Source: Microbacterium sp. (GTDB lineage Bacteria; Actinomycetota; Actinomycetes; Actinomycetales; Microbacteriaceae). From it: a stretch of DNA of 64,000 bases. Shown here in pieces: positions 39,986 to 49,907 of the stretch. Position numbers and translations under genes: made by a program. The stretch's first letter is position 1, and every line of letters begins with the position of its first letter. The stretch is from the NCBI GenBank assembly GCA_031177765.1, contig JAPSKH010000001.1, forward strand, positions 1 to 64,000, given 5' to 3'. The notes under the pieces were generated by a model. It saw only the letters and a program-made list of their open reading frames with translations, made no database searches and had not been told where the DNA came from.

Positions 39986-40471
39986 CGGGATGCCTCGTCC
40001 GGTGCCGTCCGTCAAGCCGGCGCCCTCGCCGGCGATGATCCCGATGAGCCGGTCCACCGCCGACGCGTACCCGGCGACGCCCTCGCCGATGACGTGCACG
40101 ACGGCGACGTCCGCGATGTAGGAGTGGTGCCGGAAGGGCTCGCGCTTCGAGACGTCCGAGATGTGGACCTCTGCGACGGGGAGCGCGACGCCGGAGAGCG
40201 CGTCGCGCAGGACCACCGAGGTGTGCGTGAGTCCGCCGGGGTTGATCACGATTCCGGCGCAGTCCTCGCGCGCCGCGTGGATCGCGTCGATGAGGACGCC
40301 TTCGTGGTTGCTCTGCACGGCTCGGATCTCGAAGCCGCGGGAGGCCGCGGCATCCGTCACCAGACGCTCGACGTCGGCGAGGGTCTGCGACCCGTAGATC
40401 TCGGGCTCGCGCGTGCCCAGCAGGTTGAGGTTGGGTCCGTTGACCAGGAGCAGTCGGCGTGGCGGGTTCAC
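39983..40471 (-). CDS. aroQ: 3-dehydroquinate dehydratase (type II)
   Basis: Third step of the shikimate pathway, dehydrating 3-dehydroquinate. The protein is 162 residues of the dodecameric type II family, with signature NGPNLNLLGTREPEIYG (residues 11-27, catalytic Arg and Tyr) and SNHEG. It starts with GTG 40471, 22 bases after the GNAT gene. Its TAG stop is part of the efp -10 box. Confidence 0.95.
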   Translation of the reverse strand: MNPPRRLLLVNGPNLNLLGTREPEIYGSQTLADVERLVTDAAASRGFEIRAVQSNHEGVLIDAIHAAREDCAGIVINPGGLTHTSVVLRDALSGVALPVAEVHISDVSKREPFRHHSYIADVAVVHVIGEGVAGYASAVDRLIGIIAGEGAGLTDGTGRGIP

Positions 40472-40493
40472 GCTGGCACGATATCGCGCCCGC

Positions 40494-41027
40494 TCAGAGC
40501 GAGCGGACCATCTCCAGCTCCCGCCCGATCGGTCCCGTGAAGGTCACGCCGGTCGGAACGAACCCGGCGCGGCGATAAGCGGCCTGTGCGCGCGCGTTGT
40601 CGACGTGGACGTCCAGGCTGAGGCGGGTCTGTCCGCGCTCGGCCGCCCACGCCGCGGCTGCATCCAGCAGCGCGTCGATGAGGCCGGAACCGCGGTGCTC
40701 GGCGCGCACGTAGACGCCGACCACGTCGGCCCGCGAGATGTACACGGTGCGACCGGTGTGGTCGACCACTCCCGCGGGGCGCACGAGCACCGTCGCCGTG
40801 CCCACCCAGTCGTCGGCGACGGCCGCGACGAACTGCGCCGCGTCATCGCCGGCTGCGGCTTCGGCGGCGCGCTCACGCCAGAACGCGTCATCGTGCTCGA
40901 GCTCTTGCTCGCGCGTCGAGAGGAACGCGATCGACGCGTGGGGATCGCTCACGGCCTCGATGCGGAGACCTCGCACCCGCTCCCACTCATCGGCGAGGAT
41001 GCGTCGGACGACCCAGCCGGGATTCAC
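40494..41027 (-). CDS. GNAT family N-acetyltransferase
   Basis: A 177-residue acetyl-CoA-dependent acetyltransferase. The acetyl-CoA motif is [20 protein letters not shown], and the C-terminal [20 protein letters not shown] is typical of small-molecule or protein GNATs. The substrate cannot be deduced. GTG 41027 overlaps the aroB stop as GTGA, which inserts this gene tightly between aroB and aroQ. Whether it acts on a shikimate-pathway compound or is just a passenger is open. Confidence 0.88.
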   Translation of the reverse strand: MNPGWVVRRILADEWERVRGLRIEAVSDPHASIAFLSTREQELEHDDAFWRERAAEAAAGDDAAQFVAAVADDWVGTATVLVRPAGVVDHTGRTVYISRADVVGVYVRAEHRGSGLIDALLDAAAAWAAERGQTRLSLDVHVDNARAQAAYRRAGFVPTGVTFTGPIGRELEMVRSL

Positions 41028-42100
41028 CCGGCGACCTCCTGGTAGGCGGCGAACAGCAGCGACTCGTCCGGCGCCTGCAGCACCGTCGGCTTGGCGATGT
41101 CGTCCAGGACGATGAAGCGGAGCATCCCGCCGCGGCTCTTCTTGTCGCGCTGCATCGTCGCCAGCAGCTGCTGCCAGGCGCCGGCGCGGTAGGTCGTCGG
41201 CAGGCCGAGGGTGGTGAGGATGTCGCGGTGGCGCTGGACGGCGGCGTCCGGAAGACGTCCCGCCAGGCGGGACAGCTCAGCGGCGAACATCATGCCGACG
41301 GAGATGGCCGCGCCGTGGCGCCACCGGTACCGCTCGGCGTGCTCGATCGCGTGGCCGAGGGTGTGGCCGTAGTTGAGGATCTCGCGCAGGCCCGCTTCGC
41401 GGAGGTCCTCCCCGACCACACGCGCCTTCATGTCGATGGCCAGCTCGATGGTGCGGCGGAAGGCGTCGCTGCGAGGATCGACCGCTCGCGCGGGGTCCGC
41501 CTCGATGAGCTCGAGGATCTCGGGCGCCCAGATGAAGCCCGCCTTCACGACCTCGGCGTAGCCGGCGACGCGTTCGTTCGGCGAGAGCGAGTCGAGCAGA
41601 TCCAGATCGCACACGACGGCGCGGGGCGTCCAGAAGGCGCCGACGAGATTTTTGCCCTCCGCGGTGTTGACGCCGGTCTTGCCGCCCACGGCGGCGTCGA
41701 CCATGCCGAGCACCGTCGTGGGGACCTGGACGATCTCGACGCCGCGCAGCCAGGTGGCCGCCACGAAGCCGGCGAGGTCCGTCACGGCTCCGCCGCCGAA
41801 TCCGATGACGGCGTCCGTGCGGGTGAAGTCGGCGCGCCCCATGATCTGCCAGCAGAACGCTGCGACCTCGATGCGCTTGCCCTGCTCGGCATCCGGGATC
41901 TCGGCCAGGAGCACCTCGCGGTCGGCGAGCAGCTGCTCGCGCAGCCGCTCCGCCTGCTCGGTGAGCGTCGGCGGATGGATCACCAGGACCTTCCGGGCGG
42001 CGGGCGGAAGGGCGTCGCCGACCGACGGCAGGATGCCCCGCCCCACCGTGATGTCGTAGCTCGCGTCGCCGCTCACGGCGATCGTGGTCGCATCGGTCAT
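41024..42100 (-). CDS. aroB: 3-dehydroquinate synthase
   Basis: NAD- and metal-dependent synthesis of 3-dehydroquinate from DAHP, the second shikimate step. The protein is 358 residues with the NAD motif [36 protein letters not shown], and the metal-site His in [16 protein letters not shown] 42100 overlaps the aroK stop as ATGA. Confidence 0.96.
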   Translation of the reverse strand: MTDATTIAVSGDASYDITVGRGILPSVGDALPPAARKVLVIHPPTLTEQAERLREQLLADREVLLAEIPDAEQGKRIEVAAFCWQIMGRADFTRTDAVIGFGGGAVTDLAGFVAATWLRGVEIVQVPTTVLGMVDAAVGGKTGVNTAEGKNLVGAFWTPRAVVCDLDLLDSLSPNERVAGYAEVVKAGFIWAPEILELIEADPARAVDPRSDAFRRTIELAIDMKARVVGEDLREAGLREILNYGHTLGHAIEHAERYRWRHGAAISVGMMFAAELSRLAGRLPDAAVQRHRDILTTLGLPTTYRAGAWQQLLATMQRDKKSRGGMLRFIVLDDIAKPTVLQAPDESLLFAAYQEVAG

Positions 42101-42624
42101 CGCTCCTCCTCGGGCTGGTTCTCGCGCACCCACGCGACGATGGCATCCACCACGTGCTGGAGGGGCCCGCTCGATGTGTCGAACGTGACGTCGGCGAGCT
42201 CCTCGTACAGCGGCAGCCGTTCGCGCAGGATCGCCGTCCACCGCTCGATGGCGTCGTCGCCCTGCAGCAGCGGACGCGTCGAGTCGCGGACGCGGCCGGC
42301 GACGACGCGCGGCGAGACCGTGAGCAGGACGACCAGGTGTCCGGCGAGGTCGGCGCGGGTGTCGGGGTGCAGCACGGCTCCGCCGCCGAGGGAGACCACA
42401 CCGCCGGCGGCCAGACCGTCGACCACGGCGTCCCGCTCGAGTTCGCGGAAGCGGCGCTCGCCCTGCTCGGCGAACAGCGTCTCGATGGGTCCGTGGGAGC
42501 GGACGATCGCCGCGTCGGAGTCATAGAAGGGGCGACCGAGGGCGCGGGCGACCTTCCGTCCGACGCTCGTCTTGCCGGCCCCCATGGGACCGATCAGGAC
42601 GACCGCCTCAGAGCGCGAGGTCAT
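42097..42624 (-). CDS. aroK: Shikimate kinase
   Basis: Phosphorylates shikimate at the 3-hydroxyl. The protein is 175 residues with P-loop [11 protein letters not shown] (K18), the shikimate-binding region [13 protein letters not shown], and [14 protein letters not shown] 42624 lies inside aroC, giving a 17-base overlap with its end, the longest coupling overlap in the aro block. Confidence 0.94.
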   Translation of the reverse strand: MTSRSEAVVLIGPMGAGKTSVGRKVARALGRPFYDSDAAIVRSHGPIETLFAEQGERRFRELERDAVVDGLAAGGVVSLGGGAVLHPDTRADLAGHLVVLLTVSPRVVAGRVRDSTRPLLQGDDAIERWTAILRERLPLYEELADVTFDTSSGPLQHVVDAIVAWVRENQPEEER

Positions 42625-43837
42625 GCTCGCCCAGCGCCGCGTCGCTGGAGGTGGCGGTGCGCAGGGTCTCAGGGATCGCCGCGAGGTACCCCTCGAGGTT
42701 GCGGCGGGTCTCGTCGACGCTGTCTCCGCCGAACTTCTCCAGCACCACGTCGGCGAGCACGAGCGCCACCATGGCCTCGGCCACCACACCCGCCGCCGGC
42801 ACCGCGCACACGTCGGATCGCTGGTGATGCGCCGACGCCGCATCGCCGGTGGACACGTCGACCGTCCGCAGTGCGCGCGGCACCGTCGCGATGGGCTTCA
42901 TGCCGGCCCGCACACGCAGCACCGTGCCGGTGGACATGCCGCCCTCGGTGCCGCCCGCCTTGTCGCTCGAGCGGGTGATGCCCTGACCGGCCAGGTGGAG
43001 CTCGTCGTGAGCCTGAGACCCGCGTCGCGTCGTGGTCAGGAATCCGTCGCCGACTTCGACGCCCTTGATGGCCTGGATGCTCATGAGCGCCTGCGCGAGC
43101 TTGCCGTCGAGCCGGCGGTCCCAGTGCACGTGGGAGCCGAGCCCGGGCGGCAGCCCGTACGCCAGCACCTCGACGATGCCCCCGAGGGTGTCGCCGTCCT
43201 TGCGCGCGGCGTCGACCTCGGCCACCATCGCCTCGCTCGTGGCGGCGTCGAAGCAGCGCAGCGGGTCGGCGTCCAGCGCGTCGACGTCGTCGGGGGTCGG
43301 CAGCGCGGCGCCCTCGGGCACGCGCACCGGCCCGATCGACAGGGTGTGGCTGACCAGGCGGATGCCGAGTTCGGCGAGGAACGCGCGGGCGACGGCGCCG
43401 AGGGCCACGCGGGCGGCGGTCTCACGCGCGCTCGCACGCTCGAGGATCGGCCGGGCCTCGTCGAAGCCGTACTTCTGCATGCCGACGAGGTCGGCGTGGC
43501 CCGGACGAGGCCGGGTGAGAGGGGCGCCTCGGCCACGTGACTTCTCGGTGAGCTCGGTCGGCTCGGCGCTCATCACCTCGACCCATTTCGGCCACTCGGT
43601 GTTGCCGATCCGCAGCGCGATCGGGCTTCCCAGCGTCAGTCCGTGACGGACACCGGTGGAGATGGTGAGCTCGTCCTCCTCGAACTTCATGCGCGAGCCT
43701 CGCCCGTAGCCGAGCTTGCGGCGCGCGAGATCCGCTTGGATCGCGGAGCGCGAGACCGGGACGCCCGCGGGCAGTCCTTCCATGACGGCGACGAGTTCGG
43801 GGCCGTGGGATTCGCCGGCCGTGAGCACGCGGAGCAT
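42608..43837 (-). CDS. aroC: Chorismate synthase
   Basis: Last step to chorismate, eliminating phosphate from EPSP with reduced FMN. The protein is 409 residues. It starts [18 protein letters not shown] and has the Arg-rich [12 protein letters not shown] signature and the His motif [21 protein letters not shown] synthase (aroA) is not in the window. There is no clear Shine-Dalgarno before ATG 43837. A box-like GAGACT (43849-43844 on the minus strand) lies six bases upstream, which is compatible with a leaderless start but weaker than the other cases. Confidence 0.96.
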   Translation of the reverse strand: MLRVLTAGESHGPELVAVMEGLPAGVPVSRSAIQADLARRKLGYGRGSRMKFEEDELTISTGVRHGLTLGSPIALRIGNTEWPKWVEVMSAEPTELTEKSRGRGAPLTRPRPGHADLVGMQKYGFDEARPILERASARETAARVALGAVARAFLAELGIRLVSHTLSIGPVRVPEGAALPTPDDVDALDADPLRCFDAATSEAMVAEVDAARKDGDTLGGIVEVLAYGLPPGLGSHVHWDRRLDGKLAQALMSIQAIKGVEVGDGFLTTTRRGSQAHDELHLAGQGITRSSDKAGGTEGGMSTGTVLRVRAGMKPIATVPRALRTVDVSTGDAASAHHQRSDVCAVPAAGVVAEAMVALVLADVVLEKFGGDSVDETRRNLEGYLAAIPETLRTATSSDAALGEHDLAL

Positions 43838-43867
43838 TGGTCTAGTCTCCCACGGCCGCAGAGGCCG

Positions 43868-44719
43868 TTACGCGCTCACCGGCTCCTCGAGCACCGCCCG
43901 CATGGCCGAGACGACCCGCTCCTCATCGGGGAGCGCGGTGTCGGCGTCGCCGTGGGCGAAGATGCGGATCTGCAGCACCGCCTGATGCAGCAGCATCCCG
44001 AGCCCTGAGCGCGCCGGTCGCCCGGTCCGCTCCCAGGCGGCGGACACGGCGGTCGGCCAATGTCCGTAGACGACGTCGAGCAGCAGGCCGCCCGAGCGCG
44101 CGAGGGCGTCGGCGGCTCCGGCCGGGACCTGCGCGTCCCCGGGGAGTGTGGCGATCGTCAGCGGCACCTCGTCGTGAGTGCCCGGGCTGAACGGTCGGGC
44201 GGTCACGTTCACGCCGATTCGCTCGCCCAGGCTCCGGAGTCGCTCGACGGACTCCGGGCGGCGGGCGACGACCTCGACCTCGTCGGCGCCGAGGTCGCCG
44301 AGCGCCACGAGCGCCGACGTGGCCGTGGCACCGGCGCCGAGCAGACGCGCGCGCGCAACGGCGGTGATGCCGTCGTCCGCGAGAGCACGGAGGATGCCGC
44401 CCACGTCGGTGTTGAAGCCGCGGATGCCGTCGGGATCCAGCAGCAGCGTGTTGACGGCGCCGGTGAGCGTCGCGTGCCCGTCCAGCACGGCGGCCGCGCG
44501 GTGCGCCGCGGACTTCAGCGGCATCGTGAGGGACAGACCCCGCCACCCGTCATCCAGCGACGCCAGTTCGCGTGGGAACGAGTCCTCCGCCACACGGCGG
44601 CGCCCGTAGCGCCAGTCGAGCCCCAGCACCCGGTACGCGGCCGCGTGCAGCTCGGGTGAGCGGCTGTGGGCGATGGGGTCGCCCCACACCTCCAGCTTGC
44701 GGGCGCGGGCGCTCAGCAC
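43868..44719 (-). CDS. aroE: Shikimate dehydrogenase
   Basis: NADPH-dependent reduction of 3-dehydroshikimate to shikimate. The protein is 283 residues with LEVWGDPIAHSRSPELH, the catalytic-lysine motif LSLTMPLKSAAH, and GAVNTLLLD. The NADPH motif (LGAGATATSALVAL) is slightly altered, with Thr where Gly is common. GTG 44719 overlaps the mltG stop by seven bases, so it is coupled to mltG. Confidence 0.93.
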   Translation of the reverse strand: MLSARARKLEVWGDPIAHSRSPELHAAAYRVLGLDWRYGRRRVAEDSFPRELASLDDGWRGLSLTMPLKSAAHRAAAVLDGHATLTGAVNTLLLDPDGIRGFNTDVGGILRALADDGITAVARARLLGAGATATSALVALGDLGADEVEVVARRPESVERLRSLGERIGVNVTARPFSPGTHDEVPLTIATLPGDAQVPAGAADALARSGGLLLDVVYGHWPTAVSAAWERTGRPARSGLGMLLHQAVLQIRIFAHGDADTALPDEERVVSAMRAVLEEPVSA

Positions 44720-46392
44720 CCCGAGCCCGGGTTCTCGGAGCACCACCGCTGCATCTGCTCGACGTAGCGCAGGTGCTCGCTGTAGGTCTCCGTGAAGATG
44801 GTCTCCCCGGTGTTGAGATTGACCGTGACGAAGTACAGCCACGGCCCGGGCTCGGGATTCACGGCGGCGTCGATGGCGTCGTCGCCGGGGTTGGCGATCG
44901 GCCCGACGGGCAGCCCGGTGTGCACGTACGTGTTCCACGGGTTGTCGTCGTACTGCGCCTCCTCCGACGTGCTCGCCGACCCGGCGTGAAGCTCGCCGTA
45001 GCCGTACTGGGCGGTCGAATCCATCTGCAGGAAGCCGTTGGTCTCCGGGTTGCTCGGGTCCAGGCGGTTCTGGATGACCGTCGAGACCTTCTTCATGTCG
45101 GCGACGTAGCGCGCTTCGCGCTGGATGATCGACGCGATGGTGAGGATGCGCTGCCGGTCGTCGGCGGGCACCCCGGCCGCGTCCAGCGACTGCACCGTGC
45201 GGTTCACGAGCGTCTGCACGACGTCCTGGGCGGTGACGCCGGGATCGAAGGTGTAGGTCGCCGGGAACAGCCAGCCCTCGAGGCTCTGGGCCGCCACGCC
45301 GTAAGCCGCCGGATCGGCGATCGCCGCTTGATAGTCCTCCAGCGGGATGCCGGTCCCCTCGGCCAGCCGCTCGATCGTCTGCTCGACCGTGAGCCCCTCG
45401 GGCACCTGGGCGGTGTTCTCCATCTTGTTCGCCGGATCCAGCAGCGCATCGAGAGCCGCCGCGGATGTCATCTGCTTCTGCAGCCGGTAGACACCGGGCT
45501 GGAAGGGCGGGTTGAGATTCTCCTCGATGAGGTAGTCGTAGAACGCCTCGGGGGTCTTGGTCACGCCGGCGTCGTACAGCGCCTGCGAGATCGGAGAGCC
45601 GGTGTCACCGGAGGCGATGGTCACGAACGCCTCGCCGTTGGCCAGTCCCTCTTCGTAGTCCTTGGGCGCCTGCCAGCCCATCACCTCGCGGATCTTGTCC
45701 TCGTACGTCGTCCACACGTACCAGCCGCCGCCGGCGATGCCGCCGAGGATCACGAGGACGATGCCCAGGGCGATCCAGCCGCCGATGCGGCGCCGGCGCT
45801 TGTTCTTCGGCGGCGGGACGGCGCCGAGCTCATCCGTGGAGCTGTCTCCGGTGAACAGGTCCTCGAGCGTCGCGGTCGCCCGCCGAGCAGGCGTCGCCTC
45901 CCGCTCCCCTGCGGCGTGCTCGCCGGCCCCGGGAGCCTGGATGGCGACGTCGCCGGTACGGCTGTAGGCCGGCGCGACGGACCCCGCCTGTGTGGGAAGA
46001 AGCGGCGGCTCGTCGCTCACGGACGCGGCCGTGGCGGCATCGACCGAGCGGGGAGCGGGAACAGTCCCCGCGGAGGTGTCGACCGGGATGCTGTGCGAGG
46101 TGACGGACGCCTGCTCCGCCGGCGCCGGAGAAGACGGCGCTGCGGGCGTTCCCGCCGTTCCTGCCGACGTGACCGGCGCCTCGCCCGAGGTGACCGGCGT
46201 CTCGCCCGTGGCGGCGCGCCGGGCGGCCTCACGAGCCTCGCGGCGCGACTTCGGGGCGGCGTCGACGCCTCCCGGCGCAGGAGGCGTCACCTGCCCGGAG
46301 CTGCTCCGGACCGGACGGATGTCCCGGGAGCGCGGATCGGGGAGTTTTCCGTACAGATCCGCGAAGGGATCATCGGACGTTGATTCGGGCAT
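44713..46392 (-). CDS. mltG: Endolytic murein transglycosylase MltG
   Basis: Membrane-bound YceG-family lytic transglycosylase that cuts nascent glycan strands and sets their length. The protein is 559 residues. The first ~200 are cytoplasmic and disordered, rich in Pro, Ala, Ser and Thr, with a basic patch KNKRRRR just before the single membrane helix (about 203-227). The extracellular part has the YceG core with the catalytic Glu in IASIIQREARYVADM. ATG 46392 lies directly behind the ruvX stop. The long N-terminal tail is a place for Ser/Thr phosphorylation or partner binding, as for other actinobacterial envelope enzymes (inference). Confidence 0.93.
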   Translation of the reverse strand: MPESTSDDPFADLYGKLPDPRSRDIRPVRSSSGQVTPPAPGGVDAAPKSRREAREAARRAATGETPVTSGEAPVTSAGTAGTPAAPSSPAPAEQASVTSHSIPVDTSAGTVPAPRSVDAATAASVSDEPPLLPTQAGSVAPAYSRTGDVAIQAPGAGEHAAGEREATPARRATATLEDLFTGDSSTDELGAVPPPKNKRRRRIGGWIALGIVLVILGGIAGGGWYVWTTYEDKIREVMGWQAPKDYEEGLANGEAFVTIASGDTGSPISQALYDAGVTKTPEAFYDYLIEENLNPPFQPGVYRLQKQMTSAAALDALLDPANKMENTAQVPEGLTVEQTIERLAEGTGIPLEDYQAAIADPAAYGVAAQSLEGWLFPATYTFDPGVTAQDVVQTLVNRTVQSLDAAGVPADDRQRILTIASIIQREARYVADMKKVSTVIQNRLDPSNPETNGFLQMDSTAQYGYGELHAGSASTSEEAQYDDNPWNTYVHTGLPVGPIANPGDDAIDAAVNPEPGPWLYFVTVNLNTGETIFTETYSEHLRYVEQMQRWCSENPGSGC

Positions 46393-46393
46393 G

Positions 46394-46861
46394 TCAGGCG
46401 GGCTCCTGAGGGACGGGGGTTCCGGGCGGGCGGCCGGTGCTCTTCTCGACGTCGAGGGCTTGCTGGAGGAGGACGACCGCGGCGACCTGGTCAATGATGC
46501 TACGGGAAGTGCGCTGTGATCTGCCCGAAGTGCGAAGAGCAGCGTGTGCGGACACCGTCGAGAGTCGCTCGTCGACCAGCCGGACGGGAAGTCCGGAGGC
46601 GGCCGCGAGCGCGGCGGCGAAGCCGCGCGCATCGGTCGTCGACGCCGTGTCCTCGCCGCGCAGATTCAGCGGCAGGCCGACCAGAAGCTCGATCGCGGCG
46701 TGCTCCTCGGCGAGCGAGACGATCCGTGCGACGGCGGCGTCGTCCCGCGGCACCGTCTCGACGGGCGTGGCCAGGAGTCCGTCGGGGTCGCACCGCGCGA
46801 CGCCGACGCGGGCCTTGCCCACGTCGATGCCGAGCCGCACCCCGCGGCGGAAGCCGCTCAC
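46394..46861 (-). CDS. ruvX: Putative pre-16S rRNA nuclease / RuvX (YqgF)
   Basis: RNase H-fold protein of 155 residues, first described as a Holliday junction resolvase homologue and now linked to 16S rRNA 5'-end maturation. Motifs are GIDVGKARVGVA (first catalytic Asp), LLVGLPLNLRGEDT and LVDERLSTVSA. GTG 46861 overlaps the alaS stop as GTGA. The alaS-ruvX-mltG-aroE order is widely conserved. Confidence 0.93.
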   Translation of the reverse strand: MSGFRRGVRLGIDVGKARVGVARCDPDGLLATPVETVPRDDAAVARIVSLAEEHAAIELLVGLPLNLRGEDTASTTDARGFAAALAAASGLPVRLVDERLSTVSAHAALRTSGRSQRTSRSIIDQVAAVVLLQQALDVEKSTGRPPGTPVPQEPA

Positions 46862-49515
46862 GCGCCGAAAGCGTCCTGCACCGCGGCGAGGGCTGCCGGC
46901 AGCGCCGAGGCATCCGTCCCGCCGCCCTGTGCCACGTCGTCGCGACCGCCGCCCCCGCCTCCGAGGATCGAGGCGGCGGTCTTCGCGAGCACCCCCGCCT
47001 TGGCGCCGGCCGAGCGGGCCGGCTCGTTGGTGACCACGATGACGACCGGACGACCGTTGGCCTCCGCGCCGAGGGCGACGACCGCCGGCTCGGAGCCCAA
47101 GCGCTCACGCACCTGCAGCGCGAGCGATCGGACGTCGTCGGGCGAGGCCACGGTACCGAGCGACTGCGCCACCACCAGCGTGGAGCCGCGACGGGTCGCG
47201 GACTGCGCGAGGGCGGGGATGCGCTCGGCGAGGGCCTTGGACTCCAGTGCCGCGATCTTCTTCTCGGCCGCCTTGAGGCTGGCCTGCAGCTCCGCGATGC
47301 GGGCGGGCAGCTGGTCGCGCGGCGCCTTCAGAGTCGACGTCAGCTGCGACACGATGGCACGCTCGGCGGCGAGGGAGCGGAACGCGTCCAGTCCCACGAG
47401 GGCTTCGACGCGGCGGTTCGAGGCACCGACGGACGACTCCCCCACGAGGCTGATCAGGCCGATCTCGGCGCTCGCGGACACGTGGGTTCCGCCGCACAGC
47501 TCGCGAGACCACGGTCCCCCGATGTCGACCATGCGGACGGTGTCGCCGTACTTCTCGCCGAACAGCGCCATCGCGCCCAGTGACTTCGCCTCCTCGAGCG
47601 GCAGCACGCGCGTGGTGACCTCGAGGTTGTCGCGGACGGCGTTGTTGGCGATCTCCTCGATCTCGGACTTCGTCGCGTCCGACAGCGCCTGCCCCCAGGT
47701 GAAGTCGAAGCGCATGTACCCGGCGCGGTTCAGCGAGCCCGCCTGCGTCGCGGTCTTCCCGAGGGTGTCGCGCAGCGCCGCGTGGACGAGATGCGTGGCC
47801 GAATGCGCCTGGCGCGCGGCGCGCCGGTTCGCGGCATCCACGATGGATGTCGCCGACTGCCCCACGGCCACCTCGCCGGTGGTGACCTCGACGGTGTGGC
47901 TCACCAGGCCGGGGACGGGCTTCTGCACATCGAGGACGTCGAGCTCGTAGCCGGGGCCGACGATCACGCCCTTGTCGGCGACCTGGCCGCCGGACTCGGC
48001 GTACAGTGCGGTCTCGGCCAGGATGACCTCGGCGATCTGGCCTGTTCCCGCGCGGTCGACAGAGGCGCCGTCGACCAGGATCCCGAGCACGGTCGACTCC
48101 GTCTCGAGGTCGGTGAATCCGGTGAAGACCGTCTCGCCCTTCGCGCGGAGGTCGCGGTACACGCTCGTGTCGGCGAGCTGGCGCTTGCGCGCCCGCGCGT
48201 CGGCCTTCGCCCGCGTGCGCTGCTCCTGCATGAGGCTGTCGAACGCCGCACGGTCGACGCTGAGCCCGGCCTCCTCCGCGATTTCGAGCGTGAGGTCGAT
48301 CGGGAAGCCGTACGTGTCGTGCAGCAGGAACGCCTCGGAGCCGGGGATCGTCGTTCCGCCGCTCGCCTTGGTCTGCGACAGGGACTCGTCGAGGATGCTC
48401 TCCCCCGCCGCCAGTGTGCGCAGGAACGTCGCCTCCTCGGCGAGGGCGTACTGCGAGATGCGGGGCCAGTCCGCCTCGACGATCGGGTACGCCTCCTTCA
48501 TGGCGTCCCGCGAAGCCGCGAACAGCTCGGCGAAGGTCGGCCCCTCGACGCCGAGCAGGCGCATCGAGCGGATGGCGCGGCGCATGAGACGGCGCAGGAT
48601 GTAGCCGCGGCCGTCGTTCGACGGCGTCACGCCGTCGGACATCAGCATCAGCGACGAGCGGATGTGGTCGGCCACGACGCGGAAGCGCACGTCGTCCTCG
48701 TGGTTCGCACCGTAGGTGCGTCCCGACAGCGCGACAGCCTTGTCGAGGACCGGGCGCACCTGATCGGTCTCGTACATGTTGTCGACGCCCTGCTTGATGA
48801 ACGCGATGCGCTCCAGGCCCATGCCGGTGTCGATGTTCTTCGCGGGCAGCTCGCCGACGATGTCGAAGTCGTACTTCGACTTCACGTTGGTGATCTCGTA
48901 CTGCATGAACACGAGATTCCAGATCTCGACGTAGCGGTCGTCGTCGGTCGCCGGTCCCCCGTCGATCCCGTACGCCGGCCCCCGGTCGAAGAAGATCTCC
49001 GAGCACGGGCCGGCGGGGCCGGGCAGGCCGGTGCTCCAGTAGTTCGTGTCCTTGCCCAGGCGCTGGATGCGCTCCTCCGGGAAGCCCGCGATGCGCTGCC
49101 ACAGCTCGTGCGCCTCGTCGTCCTCCTCGTAGACGGTGACCCAGAGGTCCTTCGGGTCGAAGCCGAGCCCGCCGTCCGCCTCGGACGTCGTCAGCAGCTC
49201 CCACGCGAAGCGGATCGCGCCTTCCTTGAAGTAGTCGCCGAAGGACCAGTTGCCGAGCATCTGGAAGAAGGTGCCGTGACGCGGCGTCTTCCCGACCTCT
49301 TCGATGTCGTTGGTGCGGATGCACTTCTGGTTGTCGGCGGCCCGCGGGTACGGAGCGGGCACGTCGCCGCTGAGATACGGGATGAACGGCACCATCCCGG
49401 CCACGGTGAACAGCAGCGCCGGGTCGTCGGTGACCAGGGATGCCGACGGCACGATCGTGTGCCCGTTCTTCTCGAAGTAGTCGAGGAAGCGCTGTGCGAT
49501 CTCGGCGGTCTTCAT
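46858..49515 (-). CDS. alaS: Alanyl-tRNA synthetase
   Basis: Class II synthetase of 885 residues. The catalytic domain starts MKTAEIAQRFLDYFEKNGH and includes the ATP-site motif RHGTFFQMLGNWSFGDYFK. The editing domain has HSATHLVHAALR (HxxxH) and CGGTHVS zinc ligands. A coiled region and a C-terminal DHHA1 domain (GGGGGGRDDVAQGGG) follow. GAGGA lies six bases upstream of ATG 49515. Confidence 0.97.
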   Translation of the reverse strand: MKTAEIAQRFLDYFEKNGHTIVPSASLVTDDPALLFTVAGMVPFIPYLSGDVPAPYPRAADNQKCIRTNDIEEVGKTPRHGTFFQMLGNWSFGDYFKEGAIRFAWELLTTSEADGGLGFDPKDLWVTVYEEDDEAHELWQRIAGFPEERIQRLGKDTNYWSTGLPGPAGPCSEIFFDRGPAYGIDGGPATDDDRYVEIWNLVFMQYEITNVKSKYDFDIVGELPAKNIDTGMGLERIAFIKQGVDNMYETDQVRPVLDKAVALSGRTYGANHEDDVRFRVVADHIRSSLMLMSDGVTPSNDGRGYILRRLMRRAIRSMRLLGVEGPTFAELFAASRDAMKEAYPIVEADWPRISQYALAEEATFLRTLAAGESILDESLSQTKASGGTTIPGSEAFLLHDTYGFPIDLTLEIAEEAGLSVDRAAFDSLMQEQRTRAKADARARKRQLADTSVYRDLRAKGETVFTGFTDLETESTVLGILVDGASVDRAGTGQIAEVILAETALYAESGGQVADKGVIVGPGYELDVLDVQKPVPGLVSHTVEVTTGEVAVGQSATSIVDAANRRAARQAHSATHLVHAALRDTLGKTATQAGSLNRAGYMRFDFTWGQALSDATKSEIEEIANNAVRDNLEVTTRVLPLEEAKSLGAMALFGEKYGDTVRMVDIGGPWSRELCGGTHVSASAEIGLISLVGESSVGASNRRVEALVGLDAFRSLAAERAIVSQLTSTLKAPRDQLPARIAELQASLKAAEKKIAALESKALAERIPALAQSATRRGSTLVVAQSLGTVASPDDVRSLALQVRERLGSEPAVVALGAEANGRPVVIVVTNEPARSAGAKAGVLAKTAASILGGGGGGRDDVAQGGGTDASALPAALAAVQDAFGA

Positions 49516-49577
49516 TCGGGTCCTCGCAATGGCACGATCCTCCGTCCCGGGGCATCCCGGGCCGGTCGGTCGTTGGG

Positions 49578-49862
49578 TCAATCGGTGAGCTTGCGGGCGA
49601 CGTCGCCGGCGGAGTCGACGGCTTCGGTGACCGCGTCGTGGACGGCGGCAGCGCCCCCGGCCGCGGCATCGCGCACCTCGTCCACGATCCCGGTGAACCG
49701 GGCCTCCTGCTCGCGGTAGGCGTCGGCGATGCGGTCGGTGAACTGGGTGATGCGGGCGTCGACGTCGGCCAGGATCTCCTGTCCGCGCGGGTCCTTGTTC
49801 ACGAGGTGCGCCAGCACGAAACCACCGGCGATACCGAACAGGAACCACACCAGCTTCTTCAT
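49578..49862 (-). CDS. Small membrane-anchored amphipathic protein, function unknown
   Basis: A 94-residue protein. An N-terminal segment, KKLVWFLFGIAGGFVLAHLV, is a membrane anchor or uncleaved signal. The rest is a charged, Ala-rich amphipathic helix (DARITQFTDRIADAYREQEA) that looks YtxH- or apolipoprotein-like. GAGGAG precedes ATG 49862. Its position between rpsD and alaS recurs in related actinobacteria. No function is known to me. Confidence 0.8.
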   Translation of the reverse strand: MKKLVWFLFGIAGGFVLAHLVNKDPRGQEILADVDARITQFTDRIADAYREQEARFTGIVDEVRDAAAGGAAAVHDAVTEAVDSAGDVARKLTD

Positions 49863-49878
49863 GACCACTCCTCGGTTG

Positions 49879-49907
49879 TCGAGCAGGTCGCGGCGCGACC
49901 GTATCGA
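49879..49907. repeat. REP-like intergenic palindrome
   Basis: TCGA (49879-49882) and TCGA (49904-49907) flank GGTCGCG (49886-49892) and CGCGACC (49894-49900), giving a 29-base imperfect palindrome with symmetrical internal mismatches and a one-base centre. It sits between rpsD and the small membrane protein gene. Its make-up (TCGAG ... TATCGAGAC) is like dispersed intergenic palindromes of Microbacteriaceae. Confidence 0.55.
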
